NCBI GenBank assembly: GCA_031277535.1
Contig: JAITMD010000014.1
Coordinates: 1-42,925 of the forward strand
Source of the DNA: Flavobacteriaceae bacterium
Lineage (GTDB): Bacteria; Bacteroidota; Bacteroidia; Flavobacteriales; Flavobacteriaceae
Direction of reading: 5' to 3'
Length of the DNA: 42,925 nucleotides
Position numbers and translations under genes: made by a program. Positions 23,719 to 31,959 of this stretch are shown piece by piece. Position 1 is the stretch's first letter. Each line of letters starts with the position of its first letter. The notes beneath the pieces are model-generated. The model had not been told where the DNA came from, did no database searches, and saw nothing but the letters and a program-made list of their open reading frames with translations.

Positions 23719-24897
23719 TTATACTTTGCTTTGTTTGGTGATGCAAAAAGATAATAGTGCACAAACAAGTAAGGCAATAGCTACGATGTTCATAGATCCA
23801 TCGTTTAAACTGTTGAGAAGTATAGATGTTATAAACGTAAATAATAGCTGAGAAGCTCCAAAAAGAGCTGAGGCAATACCTGACTCTGCTTTGAAAGGAG
23901 CAAGTGCTAATGTCGTTGTTGTTGGAAATAATAAACCTAAAGGCATAACAAAAAAGAATAGAGGAATAAGCTGTATGTAGATATTCCAATTCATTTCAAT
24001 ACCTAACCACAATAGTGCAGCCATAATTATTTGTACAGAGGTACCTAATTGGATGATGTTTTGTGGAGTTAAGATTTTGCGTAGTACAGTTGATGTTAAG
24101 TACGATCCAAGCATTAAACCACAAGAGTTTATCATAAATACAAAACTAAATTGTGTACTTGTTAGCCCTCCTTTTTCCATTACTAATACAGGAGAGTTTG
24201 AGATGTATAACATTAAACAACTAAAAGAGATACTTCCAATAATGGTGTAGGTAATAAATATTTTGTTTTTAAATAGCTTTAAGTAATTACTTATAATTCC
24301 GCTGATGTTGAGATGCGGAATTCTATTGTTGTAATCTTCTTGTAAACAAAAAACGGTCATACCTATACTTAACGTAGCAAATAAAGCCATCGTTGTAAAT
24401 ACTTGAGGCCAATCAAAGTATTTGAGCACAATGTTTCCTAAAACAGGTGCAATAATTGGTGCAATGCCACCTATAACAGCTAAGATGCTGAATATTTTTA
24501 AGGTCTGATCTTTGTCAAAACGTTTATTAACAATTGAACGAGCAATAACAACTCCACCACTACTACCAAAGGCTTGTAAGAACCGATAGCCCCACATTAT
24601 TTCTATTTCTTTTACAAAAATGATTGCTATAGAGGACAGGATAAAAATAGATAAGCAGATAATGATAGGTTTTTTACTTCCATATTTATCTGATATGGGA
24701 CCCCAAAATAATTGTCCAATAGCTAAACCACCTAAAAAAGTTGAAAGAGATATTTGTACTTTGTTTATCTCGGTATGTAAATCGGATGCTATTTTAGGGA
24801 AAGCAGGTAAATACATGTCTATTGCTAAGGGACCTAATGCTGTAAGACTAACTAAAGTGAATACAAGTATCCACTCGTGATAGGTAAGTTTTTCCAA
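23719..24897 (-). CDS. Bcr/CflA-type MFS drug transporter
   Basis: Proton-coupled exporter of the DHA1 branch with 12 predicted membrane helices. Family motifs are visible: ALGPLAIDMYLPAFP in helix 1, GQLFWGPISDKYGSKKP (motif A, loop 2-3), and RFLQAFGSSGGVVIARSIVN in helices 4-5, given here only as the R-x-x-Q-A-x-G core. No ATG occurs before helix 1. The longest frame starts at TTG 24951 (410 residues), but its first codons are formed by the fabD terminator hairpin (24909-24946); TTG 24897, giving LEKLTYHEWIL, is placed after the hairpin and gives a normal-length N-terminus. The start is uncertain. Substrate unknown (bicyclomycin or multidrug by family). Confidence 0.88.
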   Translation of the reverse strand: MEKLTYHEWILVFTLVSLTALGPLAIDMYLPAFPKIASDLHTEINKVQISLSTFLGGLAIGQLFWGPISDKYGSKKPIIICLSIFILSSIAIIFVKEIEIMWGYRFLQAFGSSGGVVIARSIVNKRFDKDQTLKIFSILAVIGGIAPIIAPVLGNIVLKYFDWPQVFTTMALFATLSIGMTVFCLQEDYNNRIPHLNISGIISNYLKLFKNKIFITYTIIGSISFSCLMLYISNSPVLVMEKGGLTSTQFSFVFMINSCGLMLGSYLTSTVLRKILTPQNIIQLGTSVQIIMAALLWLGIEMNWNIYIQLIPLFFFVMPLGLLFPTTTTLALAPFKAESGIASALFGASQLLFTFITSILLNSLNDGSMNIVAIALLVCALLSFCITKQSKV

Positions 24898-24908
24898 ATG
24901 ATAAGGTT

Positions 24909-24946
24909 TAAAAAAATCCTTGGAAGAAAACAACCAAGGATTTTTT
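24909..24946 (-). terminator. fabD terminator
   Basis: 13-bp perfect stem (24911-24923 and 24934-24946), 10-nt loop, minus-strand T run at 24916-24909. It is 36 nt past the fabD stop and overlaps the longest frame of the next gene. Confidence 0.9.
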
Positions 24947-24981
24947 GTCAATATATACTTGTTTAAAGAATAAATAGAATC

Positions 24982-25854
24982 TTAAGCTGAATGAGTTTCA
25001 GCATCTTTATTTATCTTTTTGATTAGTCCTACTAATACTTTTCCTGGCCCTACTTCTGTAAATAAGGTTGCACCATCTGCAATCATTTGTTCTACAGACT
25101 GCGTCCATTTTACAGGAGCTGTTAATTGAAGAATAAGATTTTTCTTGATTTCTTCTGCATTGATTACAGCATTTGCTGTTACATTTTGATATACAGGGCA
25201 GATAGGAGTGTTGAAATGAGTAGCTTCGATTGCAGCAGCTAATTCTTCACGAGCAGGCTCCATCATAGGAGAGTGGAAAGCACCACCTACAGGTAGTAAT
25301 AATGCTCTTTTTGCTCCAGCTTCTTTTAAAGCTTCACATGCTTTTTCTACTGCTGTTGTTTCTCCTGAAATTACTAATTGACCAGGGCAGTTGTAGTTTG
25401 CAGCTACTACTACACCATCAATAGTAGCACAGATGTCTTCTACTATTTTGTCTTCTAAACCTAATACAGCAGCCATTGTAGAAGGAGTAATCTCACAAGC
25501 TTTTTGCATGGCCATTGCTCTTTGTGATACTAATTTTAAAGCATCTTCAAAAGCTAATGTTCCATTAGCTACTAAAGCAGAGAATTCACCTAATGAATGA
25601 CCTGCAACCATTTCAGGTTTGAAATCTTCTAATGTTTTAGCTAATATAACAGAATGTAAAAATACAGCTGGTTGAGTTACTTTTGTTTCTTTTAATTCTT
25701 CAGCTGTTCCTTCGAACATGATATCTGTAATTCTGAAACCAAGGATTTCATTTGCTTTTTCGAACATCTCTTTCGCAAGGGGAGAGTTTTCGTATAAGTC
25801 TTTTCCCATTCCTGTGAATTGAGCTCCTTGACCTGGAAATACGTATGCTTTCAT
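24982..25854 (-). CDS. fabD: Malonyl-CoA:ACP transacylase
   Basis: Loads malonyl groups from CoA onto acyl carrier protein for fatty-acid synthesis. The 290-residue length is normal. The motifs are FPGQGAQFTGMG at the start, the nucleophile in GHSLGE (Ser87) with TQPAVF before it, a conserved QRAMAMQ (Arg112), catalytic His194 in AFHSPMM, and the closing EVGPGKVLVGLIKKI. A TATTTTTG -7 box is 27 nt upstream. It is monocistronic between two strong terminators. Confidence 0.98.
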   Translation of the reverse strand: MKAYVFPGQGAQFTGMGKDLYENSPLAKEMFEKANEILGFRITDIMFEGTAEELKETKVTQPAVFLHSVILAKTLEDFKPEMVAGHSLGEFSALVANGTLAFEDALKLVSQRAMAMQKACEITPSTMAAVLGLEDKIVEDICATIDGVVVAANYNCPGQLVISGETTAVEKACEALKEAGAKRALLLPVGGAFHSPMMEPAREELAAAIEATHFNTPICPVYQNVTANAVINAEEIKKNLILQLTAPVKWTQSVEQMIADGATLFTEVGPGKVLVGLIKKINKDAETHSA

Positions 25855-25880
25855 AAGTTTAGTTTTAAATTTTGTAAGGA

Positions 25881-25888
25881 CAAAAATA
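25881..25888 (-). promoter_or_regulatory. fabD -7 box
   Basis: TATTTTTG on the minus strand, a full TAnnTTTG match, with only CGTT at the -33 position. Confidence 0.55.
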
Positions 25889-25992
25889 AGGTATTTTTAT
25901 TAGTAAAACGAAGATGACGTAGTATTCCTTTTGATTTAGTATTTGGATGATGAGTAAACAAATCTTCTATTGTTTAGCTAAATATAGGACAT

Positions 25993-26028
25993 AAAAAAAG
26001 CCACTTGAATATTCAAGTGGCTTTTTTT
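25993..26028. terminator. ppiD terminator, 36-nt perfect palindrome
   Basis: Seven A, GCCACTTGAAT, then the exact reverse complement with no loop bases, ending in T7 on both strands. It lies 16 nt past the ppiD stop. Confidence 0.93.
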
Positions 26029-26043
26029 TAGTTATTTGGAATC

Positions 26044-28137
26044 TTATTGGATTAAACCAATACGATTGTCTTTAATTTTAGCTTGGTCTTTTAATGCTTT
26101 TAAAACTTGACCTTGTGCCATTCCTCTTGATGAGCTTTGAGCTTTGTTTTTATATACAGCATAACTTTCTAAGTTTGGCGCTTGAGCAACACTCTTAGTT
26201 TTTACCATATAAACTCCTTTGTTACCATCAATTAATTTTGAATTAGCATTGATTTTAGTAGCAAATGCAGTACCTACTACTAATGGTTCGTTACCAATAT
26301 TTGTTACTAAAGGATTAGCTCTTGTTACATCTACTACGTTTGCAACTGAAGCTTGAGATTTAGTGGCAACTTCTTCAATTGTAGCACCTACCATTTTCTC
26401 TCTAATCATTTTAGCCTTTTTCTTATTCATTAAGATTGGCTCAACAATTGTTCTTGCATCTTTAAGAGGCATTAATCCTGTTTCGTTTTTAGCAACTAAT
26501 TTAGCAATGATGTATCCATCAGTTGTATCAAAACGTTTAACATCTCCTTCTTTAGCTTCTTTGTTGAAAGCCCAAGAAATAACTTGTCTTTGAGATCCTA
26601 CAACTGGAAGGTTTTCTTCGAAAGGATCAATAGTAACATCTTTTTGTACAGTAGCTTGAAGTGCTTCCGCTTTAGTAATAAAGTCTTTTCCTGCAGCAGC
26701 AACTTCTAATGAACTCGCTTTAGTAAAGATTTCATCAGATGTAGTTTCAGATGGTTCAATTTTACGAGCGATAGTAGCTATCTGCGCACCTTCTGATTTA
26801 CCTAAAACTTCAATAATATGGAAACCGTAATCTGTTTCAACTATACCAATTTTACCAGTAGGATTGTTAAAGATAAAATCTTCGAAAGGTTTTACCATTT
26901 GTCCTTTAGCAACATCTTCGTATTTACCACCATTTGTTTTTGATCCTGGATCTTCAGACTCTTCTGCAGCAATTGTAGCAAAGTTAGAAGCATTTACTTT
27001 AGCTAAGATTTCATTTGCTTTAGCTTTAGCTTCTTCTTTTGTTCTTGTAGTTGTAGCATTTGGAGCACCTTTGTATCCAATCAAAATATGAGCAGCATTT
27101 ACTTTCTGTCCTGCTTTTTTACCCATCATTCTTGAAATACAGTAGTAATCATTAAAGATATAAGGACCAAATACTTCTCCTGCAGGTAAATTATAAAGTT
27201 GTTCTTGATACTCAAGAGGTAAATCTTTTTTCGCGTAGTAAATACTATCAAACTTGATGTCAGAATTAGCATTTACAAATGTTTCTACATCTTTGATTGA
27301 TTTGAATCCAGGGATTGTATCATTCTTTCTTGTAGTAGCATTATATTGTACTGTAGGGTTTAAGTAACCTAAAACAGTTTCTTTGATTGTTTCTTTATCT
27401 TTTTCAGATGGTTTGTTAGCGATGAAAGCAAAGTCTAATTCACGAGTGTCATCATGTTTGAATTGATTTTCATGTTTTTTCATGAAGTCAATAATTTCAG
27501 AATCTTCTACTTTAGCTTTGTCATCATTGATTGTTGTGTATGGTACAGTAACATAGTCAAAAGAGACTTTGCTGTTTTCTGCTAAGTACATCATCTTTGC
27601 TTCCATTTTAGTAGTATAAATACCACCAGTTACCATAGAACTATACATTTGTTGTAAAGCAAACTTTTCAAGTTCTTTTTCATAGTTTAACCAAGCATTC
27701 CATTGCTCTTGACCACCAGCTTTTAATTGTAAAACCCAAGCATTGAATTTATTCATATCAAACTTTCCAGCAGCATCTAAAAACTGAGGATTGTTTGCAA
27801 ACATAGGGTTTGTTTTAACAACATTAACCAATTGGTCTTTTCCGATTTGTAAACCTAATTTTTCAAACTCAGTGTTTAATAGAATAGAATTAACCTCGTT
27901 ATTCCAAACCATTAAACTTGCTTGAGTAGAACTCATTTGATTACTTTTCTCTGCCTGAGATACTTTGTTTTGAAATTCTTGTGTATTGATGTCTTCACCA
28001 TTTACACTTCCGATATTTCTTGATTGTCCACCTCCCGTGCTTCTCACTACGTCGCCAATAACGAAAGCTAATAAAGCTAAACCAATTACTGCAATTAACA
28101 GTGCGGATCTTTGTCTAATTTTTGATAAAACTGCCAT
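26044..28137 (-). CDS. PpiD-type periplasmic peptidyl-prolyl isomerase/chaperone
   Basis: Membrane-anchored folding helper for exported and outer-membrane proteins. The 697-residue protein has a short cytoplasmic start (MAVLSKIRQRS), one membrane helix (about 12-29, ALLIAVIGLALLAFVIG), a SurA/PpiD N-terminal chaperone region, and a parvulin domain near 345-445, seen as AAHILIGYKG, then FATIAAEESEDPGSKTNGG, KPFEDFIF and YGFHIIEV. The tail (about 480-697) is family-specific. The gene is preceded by a terminator ending the lptC unit, so it has its own promoter; TATTTTCG (a one-mismatch -7 box) lies upstream of the ATG. Its neighbours act on LPS and the outer membrane. Confidence 0.93.
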   Translation of the reverse strand: MAVLSKIRQRSALLIAVIGLALLAFVIGDVVRSTGGGQSRNIGSVNGEDINTQEFQNKVSQAEKSNQMSSTQASLMVWNNEVNSILLNTEFEKLGLQIGKDQLVNVVKTNPMFANNPQFLDAAGKFDMNKFNAWVLQLKAGGQEQWNAWLNYEKELEKFALQQMYSSMVTGGIYTTKMEAKMMYLAENSKVSFDYVTVPYTTINDDKAKVEDSEIIDFMKKHENQFKHDDTRELDFAFIANKPSEKDKETIKETVLGYLNPTVQYNATTRKNDTIPGFKSIKDVETFVNANSDIKFDSIYYAKKDLPLEYQEQLYNLPAGEVFGPYIFNDYYCISRMMGKKAGQKVNAAHILIGYKGAPNATTTRTKEEAKAKANEILAKVNASNFATIAAEESEDPGSKTNGGKYEDVAKGQMVKPFEDFIFNNPTGKIGIVETDYGFHIIEVLGKSEGAQIATIARKIEPSETTSDEIFTKASSLEVAAAGKDFITKAEALQATVQKDVTIDPFEENLPVVGSQRQVISWAFNKEAKEGDVKRFDTTDGYIIAKLVAKNETGLMPLKDARTIVEPILMNKKKAKMIREKMVGATIEEVATKSQASVANVVDVTRANPLVTNIGNEPLVVGTAFATKINANSKLIDGNKGVYMVKTKSVAQAPNLESYAVYKNKAQSSSRGMAQGQVLKALKDQAKIKDNRIGLIQ

Positions 28138-28306
28138 GCTTTTTTATTATGTGTAATTTTTTTCAGTGAGCGAAAATACAATTATCTATCTAATAAAAAA
28201 AGGAGTATAGGTATTATTTTACCTTGTTTTTGGTATTGATTAGTGATTTTGTGTAACTAATGTCAGTTTTTAATGCATTGAATATATTTTGTCTTCACAT
28301 TTTTGA

Positions 28307-28339
28307 ATAAAAAAAGCGTACAGTTATACTGTACGCTTT
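28307..28339 (-). terminator. Terminator of the coaX-lptC unit
   Basis: 12-bp perfect stem AAAGCGTACAGT/ACTGTACGCTTT, 3-nt loop, minus-strand T run (28315-28307). It is 11 nt past the small membrane protein stop. Confidence 0.92.
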
Positions 28340-28349
28340 AACATCATTT

Positions 28350-28541
28350 TTATTTTTTATTGTAATGATCAACCATTCTTTTGGAATATTTTCTTCTAAA
28401 GAAGAACATAAAAATGGCCACTCCTGCAATTAAGAAACTAATCCAAAAGTTTTCTTCTATACCTATTTTAGTTACACCATCATAGATGAATAAAATACCT
28501 ATAAATAGATAGAAGAAAGGGATAATGCGTAATGCCTTCAT
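28350..28541 (-). CDS. Small two-helix membrane protein
   Basis: A 63-residue protein with two membrane helices (about 7-22 and 32-48) separated by a short loop (YDGVTKIGIEENF), and a basic tail (RRKYSKRMVDHYNKK). Its ATG touches the lptC stop codon (TAA immediately followed by ATG), so it is translationally linked to lptC, and a terminator follows directly. It is not recognised as a known family. The position suggests a helper in the LPS-transport or envelope cluster, which is inference only. Confidence 0.8.
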   Translation of the reverse strand: MKALRIIPFFYLFIGILFIYDGVTKIGIEENFWISFLIAGVAIFMFFFRRKYSKRMVDHYNKK

Positions 28542-29102
28542 TTAATCTGCTTTTTTAATACTCTCCGCATAACTGTTTTTTGCTTTGACAATACTTAGTT
28601 TGCTGTCAAAGTCAAGTCTAACACCTTGAGTAAAATTATCTTTATCTGTTGATGCTTTGTATTTACCTTCTGTATAAAACCAATCATTTCTTTGATCATA
28701 ATACAATTGGTCTGCAACTAATTTCTTTCCATCATGTGTTGTTATAACTACATTGCCTCGCAAGTCGATTAATTCTGTTTGTGTATAACTGATAGCATAG
28801 TCTGCTACAACCGTATTTTTTAAATTATTCGTATCAAAGAAAGTTAGATGTATTCCTTTTGGAAATTCTGTAAACTTATATTTGACTGTTGAGTAATCTA
28901 ACATAGATTTACTAACTAAAATAGCTTTTACACGCCCAGAATCTGTATAATGCAATGTTATGTTTTTTGCTTCACCAGCAGGATAAAAAGAGATTTTATT
29001 TATGTTTTGAATTTCTTTAAACTTACTTTCACATGAAGTAAAGATTAAGATAAAAAAAATAAAAACACTAAAATAAGTTAGATTTTTATTTAGCTTAAAC
29101 AT
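28542..29102 (-). CDS. lptC: LPS export protein LptC, lipoprotein form
   Basis: LptC takes LPS from the LptBFG transporter and passes it to LptA in the periplasm. The 186-residue protein starts MFKLNKNLTYFSVFIFFILIFTSC (described as a hydrophobic start with lipobox FTSC, Cys24), so in this lineage it is probably lipid-anchored rather than helix-anchored. The rest is a beta-jellyroll pattern with the family core SGRVKAIL, ELIDLRGNVVI and LVADQLYYDQRNDWFYTEG. The frame extends 17 codons further to 29153, overlapping the previous gene; ATG 29102 gives a proper signal peptide and no overlap. It follows the outer-membrane protein gene by 16 nt. Confidence 0.9.
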   Translation of the reverse strand: MFKLNKNLTYFSVFIFFILIFTSCESKFKEIQNINKISFYPAGEAKNITLHYTDSGRVKAILVSKSMLDYSTVKYKFTEFPKGIHLTFFDTNNLKNTVVADYAISYTQTELIDLRGNVVITTHDGKKLVADQLYYDQRNDWFYTEGKYKASTDKDNFTQGVRLDFDSKLSIVKAKNSYAESIKKAD

Positions 29103-29118
29103 ATGTGTTGCTTTGTTA

Positions 29119-30381
29119 TTATTCAAATCGTCTTTTCTTGAACCAGAAATCATTAAGTGATATTCCTACAGTAACATTAAAGTAATTTTCTTTAATTAGT
29201 CCTTGTTTTGAAGTACCTCTTTGTCCATATTCTAAACCAAGGTTTATGTTTGTGAAGTTTCTACCAATTGGAAAACCAAAACCTGCAGTTACTGCATAAT
29301 CATTGATAGATTCATTTTTTAATACTAAACCTGTATTTTCATAACGTAACCCCGCTCTATAGACAACTCTGTCAAAATAGCTTGTGAAAGAATTGTATTT
29401 AGGAATATAAAATCCTCCAAAGCTAATACGCTTCGAGTCTTCATAACTTGCAAAAGTTGGAGAACTTTGTGGTAAGGTTAATTTGCTGTTTTGTGTATAT
29501 GCGAATTGACCAGATACAAACCATTTAAGTTCTTTTCCAAATCCAGCTCCAAGAGTTAGCTCTTGAGGAGATTTAATTGATTGAGAAAGTTCTGTAATAG
29601 GACCTTTTTCTACAGTGTTGTTTAATAAATTAATATTGGTGATTTTACTAACAAAATCACTGTCAAGATTATTCTCAGGTTTATAAGTAGCATTAGCTTG
29701 CCAATCATACTTGTTTATTTTTCCAATATACTGAGTTGAAAAACGAGCAGAATAACCTTTGTAGTCTGTACGCATAGCTTCATTTGTGGTGTTTGCAGAG
29801 CTAAAACCACTACCATTGTCAAGTAATTGAAGCATTGTATTGTTGGTAGTATGACCAAAGATATAGCTTGCATCAACTCCTACATACCAATTTGGAGTTA
29901 TTTCGTAACCTATTCCTATGAAAGCATTATTTACTCCTCCATTACCTTCAGCTGTGATGCTTTCTTTCATTTTTTTGTCGTTAGTACGAGTAGAGAAAAC
30001 TTTATATCCAACATTTGAATAGGGTTGTAAACCAAATACTACTCCCACCTTTTTAGCAACAGGAAAACCAACAGCAACATAATCTAACATCAATCTTTTT
30101 GTGCTTTCTGTGCTGTAATCAGACTTGAAATTATAATTTTTTGAAGTTGCACCAATAGCTAAAGTAGTTGCTTTTAATTTACCTATAGCTGCTGGATTAT
30201 TAAGGTTTAAGTGAATACTGTCAGCATAAACACTTGTACCTCCCATCATTTTATACTCATTTGTACCTTGGAATTTTTTGTCTCCAAGTCCATAAAATGA
30301 ATATGGGGAAGCAGTACCTTGTTGTGCAAAAGACTGTAAACTAAGTAGAAAGCCTATGCTAAGAAATATTTTTTTTACCAT
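29119..30381 (-). CDS. Outer-membrane beta-barrel protein of unknown role
   Basis: This 420-residue protein has a signal peptide (MVKKIFLSIGFLLSLQSFAQ) and a mature part of alternating amphipathic strands, ending in an aromatic-rich strand (FNVTVGISLNDFWFKKRRFE, ending near Phe). Its start, ASPYSFYGLGDKKFQGTNEYKMMGG, seen in two parts (SPYSFYGLGD, and MMGGTSVYADS), and the NNPAAIGKL motif resemble FadL/porin-like proteins of Bacteroidota. Substrate unknown. The frame extends to TTG 30387; ATG 30381 is preferred. It overlaps the last 23 nt of coaX and is followed by lptC, forming a translationally coupled unit. Confidence 0.85.
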   Translation of the reverse strand: MVKKIFLSIGFLLSLQSFAQQGTASPYSFYGLGDKKFQGTNEYKMMGGTSVYADSIHLNLNNPAAIGKLKATTLAIGATSKNYNFKSDYSTESTKRLMLDYVAVGFPVAKKVGVVFGLQPYSNVGYKVFSTRTNDKKMKESITAEGNGGVNNAFIGIGYEITPNWYVGVDASYIFGHTTNNTMLQLLDNGSGFSSANTTNEAMRTDYKGYSARFSTQYIGKINKYDWQANATYKPENNLDSDFVSKITNINLLNNTVEKGPITELSQSIKSPQELTLGAGFGKELKWFVSGQFAYTQNSKLTLPQSSPTFASYEDSKRISFGGFYIPKYNSFTSYFDRVVYRAGLRYENTGLVLKNESINDYAVTAGFGFPIGRNFTNINLGLEYGQRGTSKQGLIKENYFNVTVGISLNDFWFKKRRFE

Positions 30382-31108
30382 TTTCAATTGTATATTGATA
30401 TAAAAGGTTTAAACTTTCCAGTAAGAAAGTTGAATTAGCAAATATGATGTTTTTTAATCTTTTAGCCAAAAAAAGTGTATCTCCACCTGTTAAAATAATT
30501 GTTAAATTGGGATATGTTGCTTTGTACTCGTTTATAATTCCATCTATTTCTTGAACCATTCCGTTGATTACCCCTGAGTGTATTGATTGTTCAGTGGAGT
30601 TTCCTATTAAGTAATCGATGTTGTTTAACTGAAGAAGAGGAAGTTTAGCGGTGTAGTCATTCAATGCCTTGTATCTAAGTTGAAGGCCGGGAGATATTCC
30701 TCCACCCAAATATTCCTCATGGATGTTTACAAAATCGTAGGTAATACAGGTTCCTGCATCTATGATTAGTTTATTTTGATTCGGATAAAGTAATGTTGCC
30801 CCTGCTGCTAAAACAATTCTATCAATACCTAAAGAATTTGGAGTTGCATAATTGTTTTTAAAGGGGAGAGGGGTTGTATGTGTTATTATCGTTAGAGCAG
30901 TGTTTTTTTGCAACCAAGTCATAGCTCCTTGATCCATATTGATGACAGATGATAGGACAACAACTGGTTTTTCAGGATAATTAAAAAAAAAAGTTGATAT
31001 TTTTTTTTCAAGATTAGAATTGTCGAAAATATGTTGTTCGATTAACGTATTTGTTTCAAACATAGATAGTTTTGTTCTTGTGTTTCCCGCGTCAATTGTA
31101 AAAATCAT
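30359..31108 (-). CDS. coaX: Type III pantothenate kinase
   Basis: Phosphorylates pantothenate, the first step of coenzyme A synthesis; the type III form is insensitive to CoA feedback and belongs to the ASKHA fold. The 249-residue length is normal. Motifs seen: IDAGNTRTK (phosphate 1 site, 5-13), NSLGIDRIVLA, IIDAGTCITYD (phosphate 2, Asp at the active site), GGGISPG and ILTGGD (adenosine site). It heads the unit coaX - outer-membrane protein - lptC - small protein. The ATG at 31108 has TAACTTTG 19 nt upstream and is divergent from the tRNA-Phe cluster. Confidence 0.96.
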   Translation of the reverse strand: MIFTIDAGNTRTKLSMFETNTLIEQHIFDNSNLEKKISTFFFNYPEKPVVVLSSVINMDQGAMTWLQKNTALTIITHTTPLPFKNNYATPNSLGIDRIVLAAGATLLYPNQNKLIIDAGTCITYDFVNIHEEYLGGGISPGLQLRYKALNDYTAKLPLLQLNNIDYLIGNSTEQSIHSGVINGMVQEIDGIINEYKATYPNLTIILTGGDTLFLAKRLKNIIFANSTFLLESLNLLYQYTIENGKKNIS

Positions 31109-31127
31109 AGTTGTAAAGGTTTGTTTG

Positions 31128-31135
31128 CAAAGTTA
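31128..31135 (-). promoter_or_regulatory. coaX -7 box
   Basis: TAACTTTG on the minus strand, a full TAnnTTTG match, preceded by T runs but no TTTG at 19 nt. Confidence 0.55.
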
Positions 31136-31160
31136 TGAAATGATTTTTTCTTTAAAAAGT

Positions 31161-31191
31161 TTTGGAAGAATGAAAATCTGTTCTATATTTG
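31161..31191 (+). promoter_or_regulatory. Promoter of the tRNA-Phe cluster
   Basis: TTTG (31161-31164), 19-nt spacer, TATATTTG (31184-31191), then CAACCGC. It is the same layout and the same -7 octamer as the tRNA-Gly/Leu promoter, 43 nt before the first tRNA. Confidence 0.88.
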
Positions 31192-31234
31192 CAACCGCTT
31201 AAGAGAACAAGATTGTTCGTTACTAAAGGCAGAC

Positions 31235-31307
31235 GGTGCCTTAGCTCAGTTGGTAGAGCAATGGACTGAAAATCCATGTGTCCCTGGTTCGATTCCTGGA
31301 GGCACCA
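31235..31307 (+). tRNA. tRNA-Phe (GAA), copy 1
   Basis: 73 nt; acceptor GGTGCCT/AGGCACC, discriminator A, anticodon stem ATGGA/TCCAT with loop CTGAAAA (anticodon GAA). CCA is not encoded. Confidence 0.97.
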
Positions 31308-31335
31308 CTAAAAAACTTTAGTAAGCCCTTAAATT

Positions 31336-31408
31336 GGTGCCTTAGCTCAGTTGGTAGAGCAATGGACTGAAAATCCATGTGTCCCTGGTTCGATTCCTGG
31401 AGGCACCA
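31336..31408 (+). tRNA. tRNA-Phe (GAA), copy 2
   Basis: Identical over all 73 nt to copy 1; the spacer is 28 nt and unrelated in sequence. Confidence 0.97.
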
Positions 31409-31427
31409 CTAATAAACTTAAGCATCG

Positions 31428-31500
31428 GGTGCCTTAGCTCAGTTGGTAGAGCAATGGACTGAAAATCCATGTGTCCCTGGTTCGATTCCTGGAGGCACCA
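31428..31500 (+). tRNA. tRNA-Phe (GAA), copy 3
   Basis: Identical to copies 1 and 2; the spacer from copy 2 is 19 nt. A terminator follows after 8 nt. Confidence 0.97.
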
Positions 31501-31508
31501 CTCGTAAA

Positions 31509-31535
31509 AGCACAGCTAAAAGTTGTGCTTTTTTT
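31509..31535 (+). terminator. Terminator of the tRNA-Phe cluster
   Basis: 8-bp stem AGCACAGC/GTTGTGCT (one G-U), loop TAAAA, then T7. Confidence 0.88.
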
Positions 31536-31922
31536 ATTTATACTGTTCTCATCCTAGAATGGATCAATCACAAAAGTTATGTTTATGCGTAAAGTTTTGA
31601 TAATCTGAATAGAAAGAAATCGAAATCTCTTATCCCTCTGAATTGAGCTCTGAAAGCTTTTATTTGAATCAATGTTAAGCATAAATTTAGTCAACTGAAA
31701 AAGAAAAAAGCTTTATCTCGAATAGCTGTTATAGATCAATTTTAAGTACTTTATTTTTGTATGAAATGATTAAATAGAAGTGTTTGTGCCTCTATCATTG
31801 AAGTAGTTGATAATTTCTAAGTAATGTATTTTAAAAGCTTTAAAACAGTGTTAAATAGTTTAAAAGAAGTATTCCATACATTATTGTTCATTTATAAGAT
31901 TGTATATGTGCTAAGTTGGTAT
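31536..31922. other. Gene-free stretch after the tRNA-Phe cluster
   Basis: About 390 nt of AT-rich DNA with no convincing frame. A lone TATTTTTG (31752-31759) has no -33 partner and no gene after it on that strand. I see nothing else. Confidence 0.6.
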
Positions 31923-31950
31923 AAAAAAAGACTGCACTATGGCAGTCTTT
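31923..31950 (-). terminator. Terminator of the mre/rod operon
   Basis: 9-bp stem AAAGACTGC/GCAGTCTTT with a 6-nt loop and a minus-strand T run (31929-31923), just past the coiled-coil gene. Confidence 0.9.
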
Positions 31951-31959
31951 TATAAATAT

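Noticed and set aside
31235..31500. Regular direct repeats that could suggest a CRISPR array
   Set aside because: The repeat unit is a complete tRNA-Phe cloverleaf and the spacers are short and unequal.
31752..31759. TATTTTTG on the plus strand
   Set aside because: No -33 partner and no plus-strand gene downstream; AT-rich DNA yields such strings by chance.
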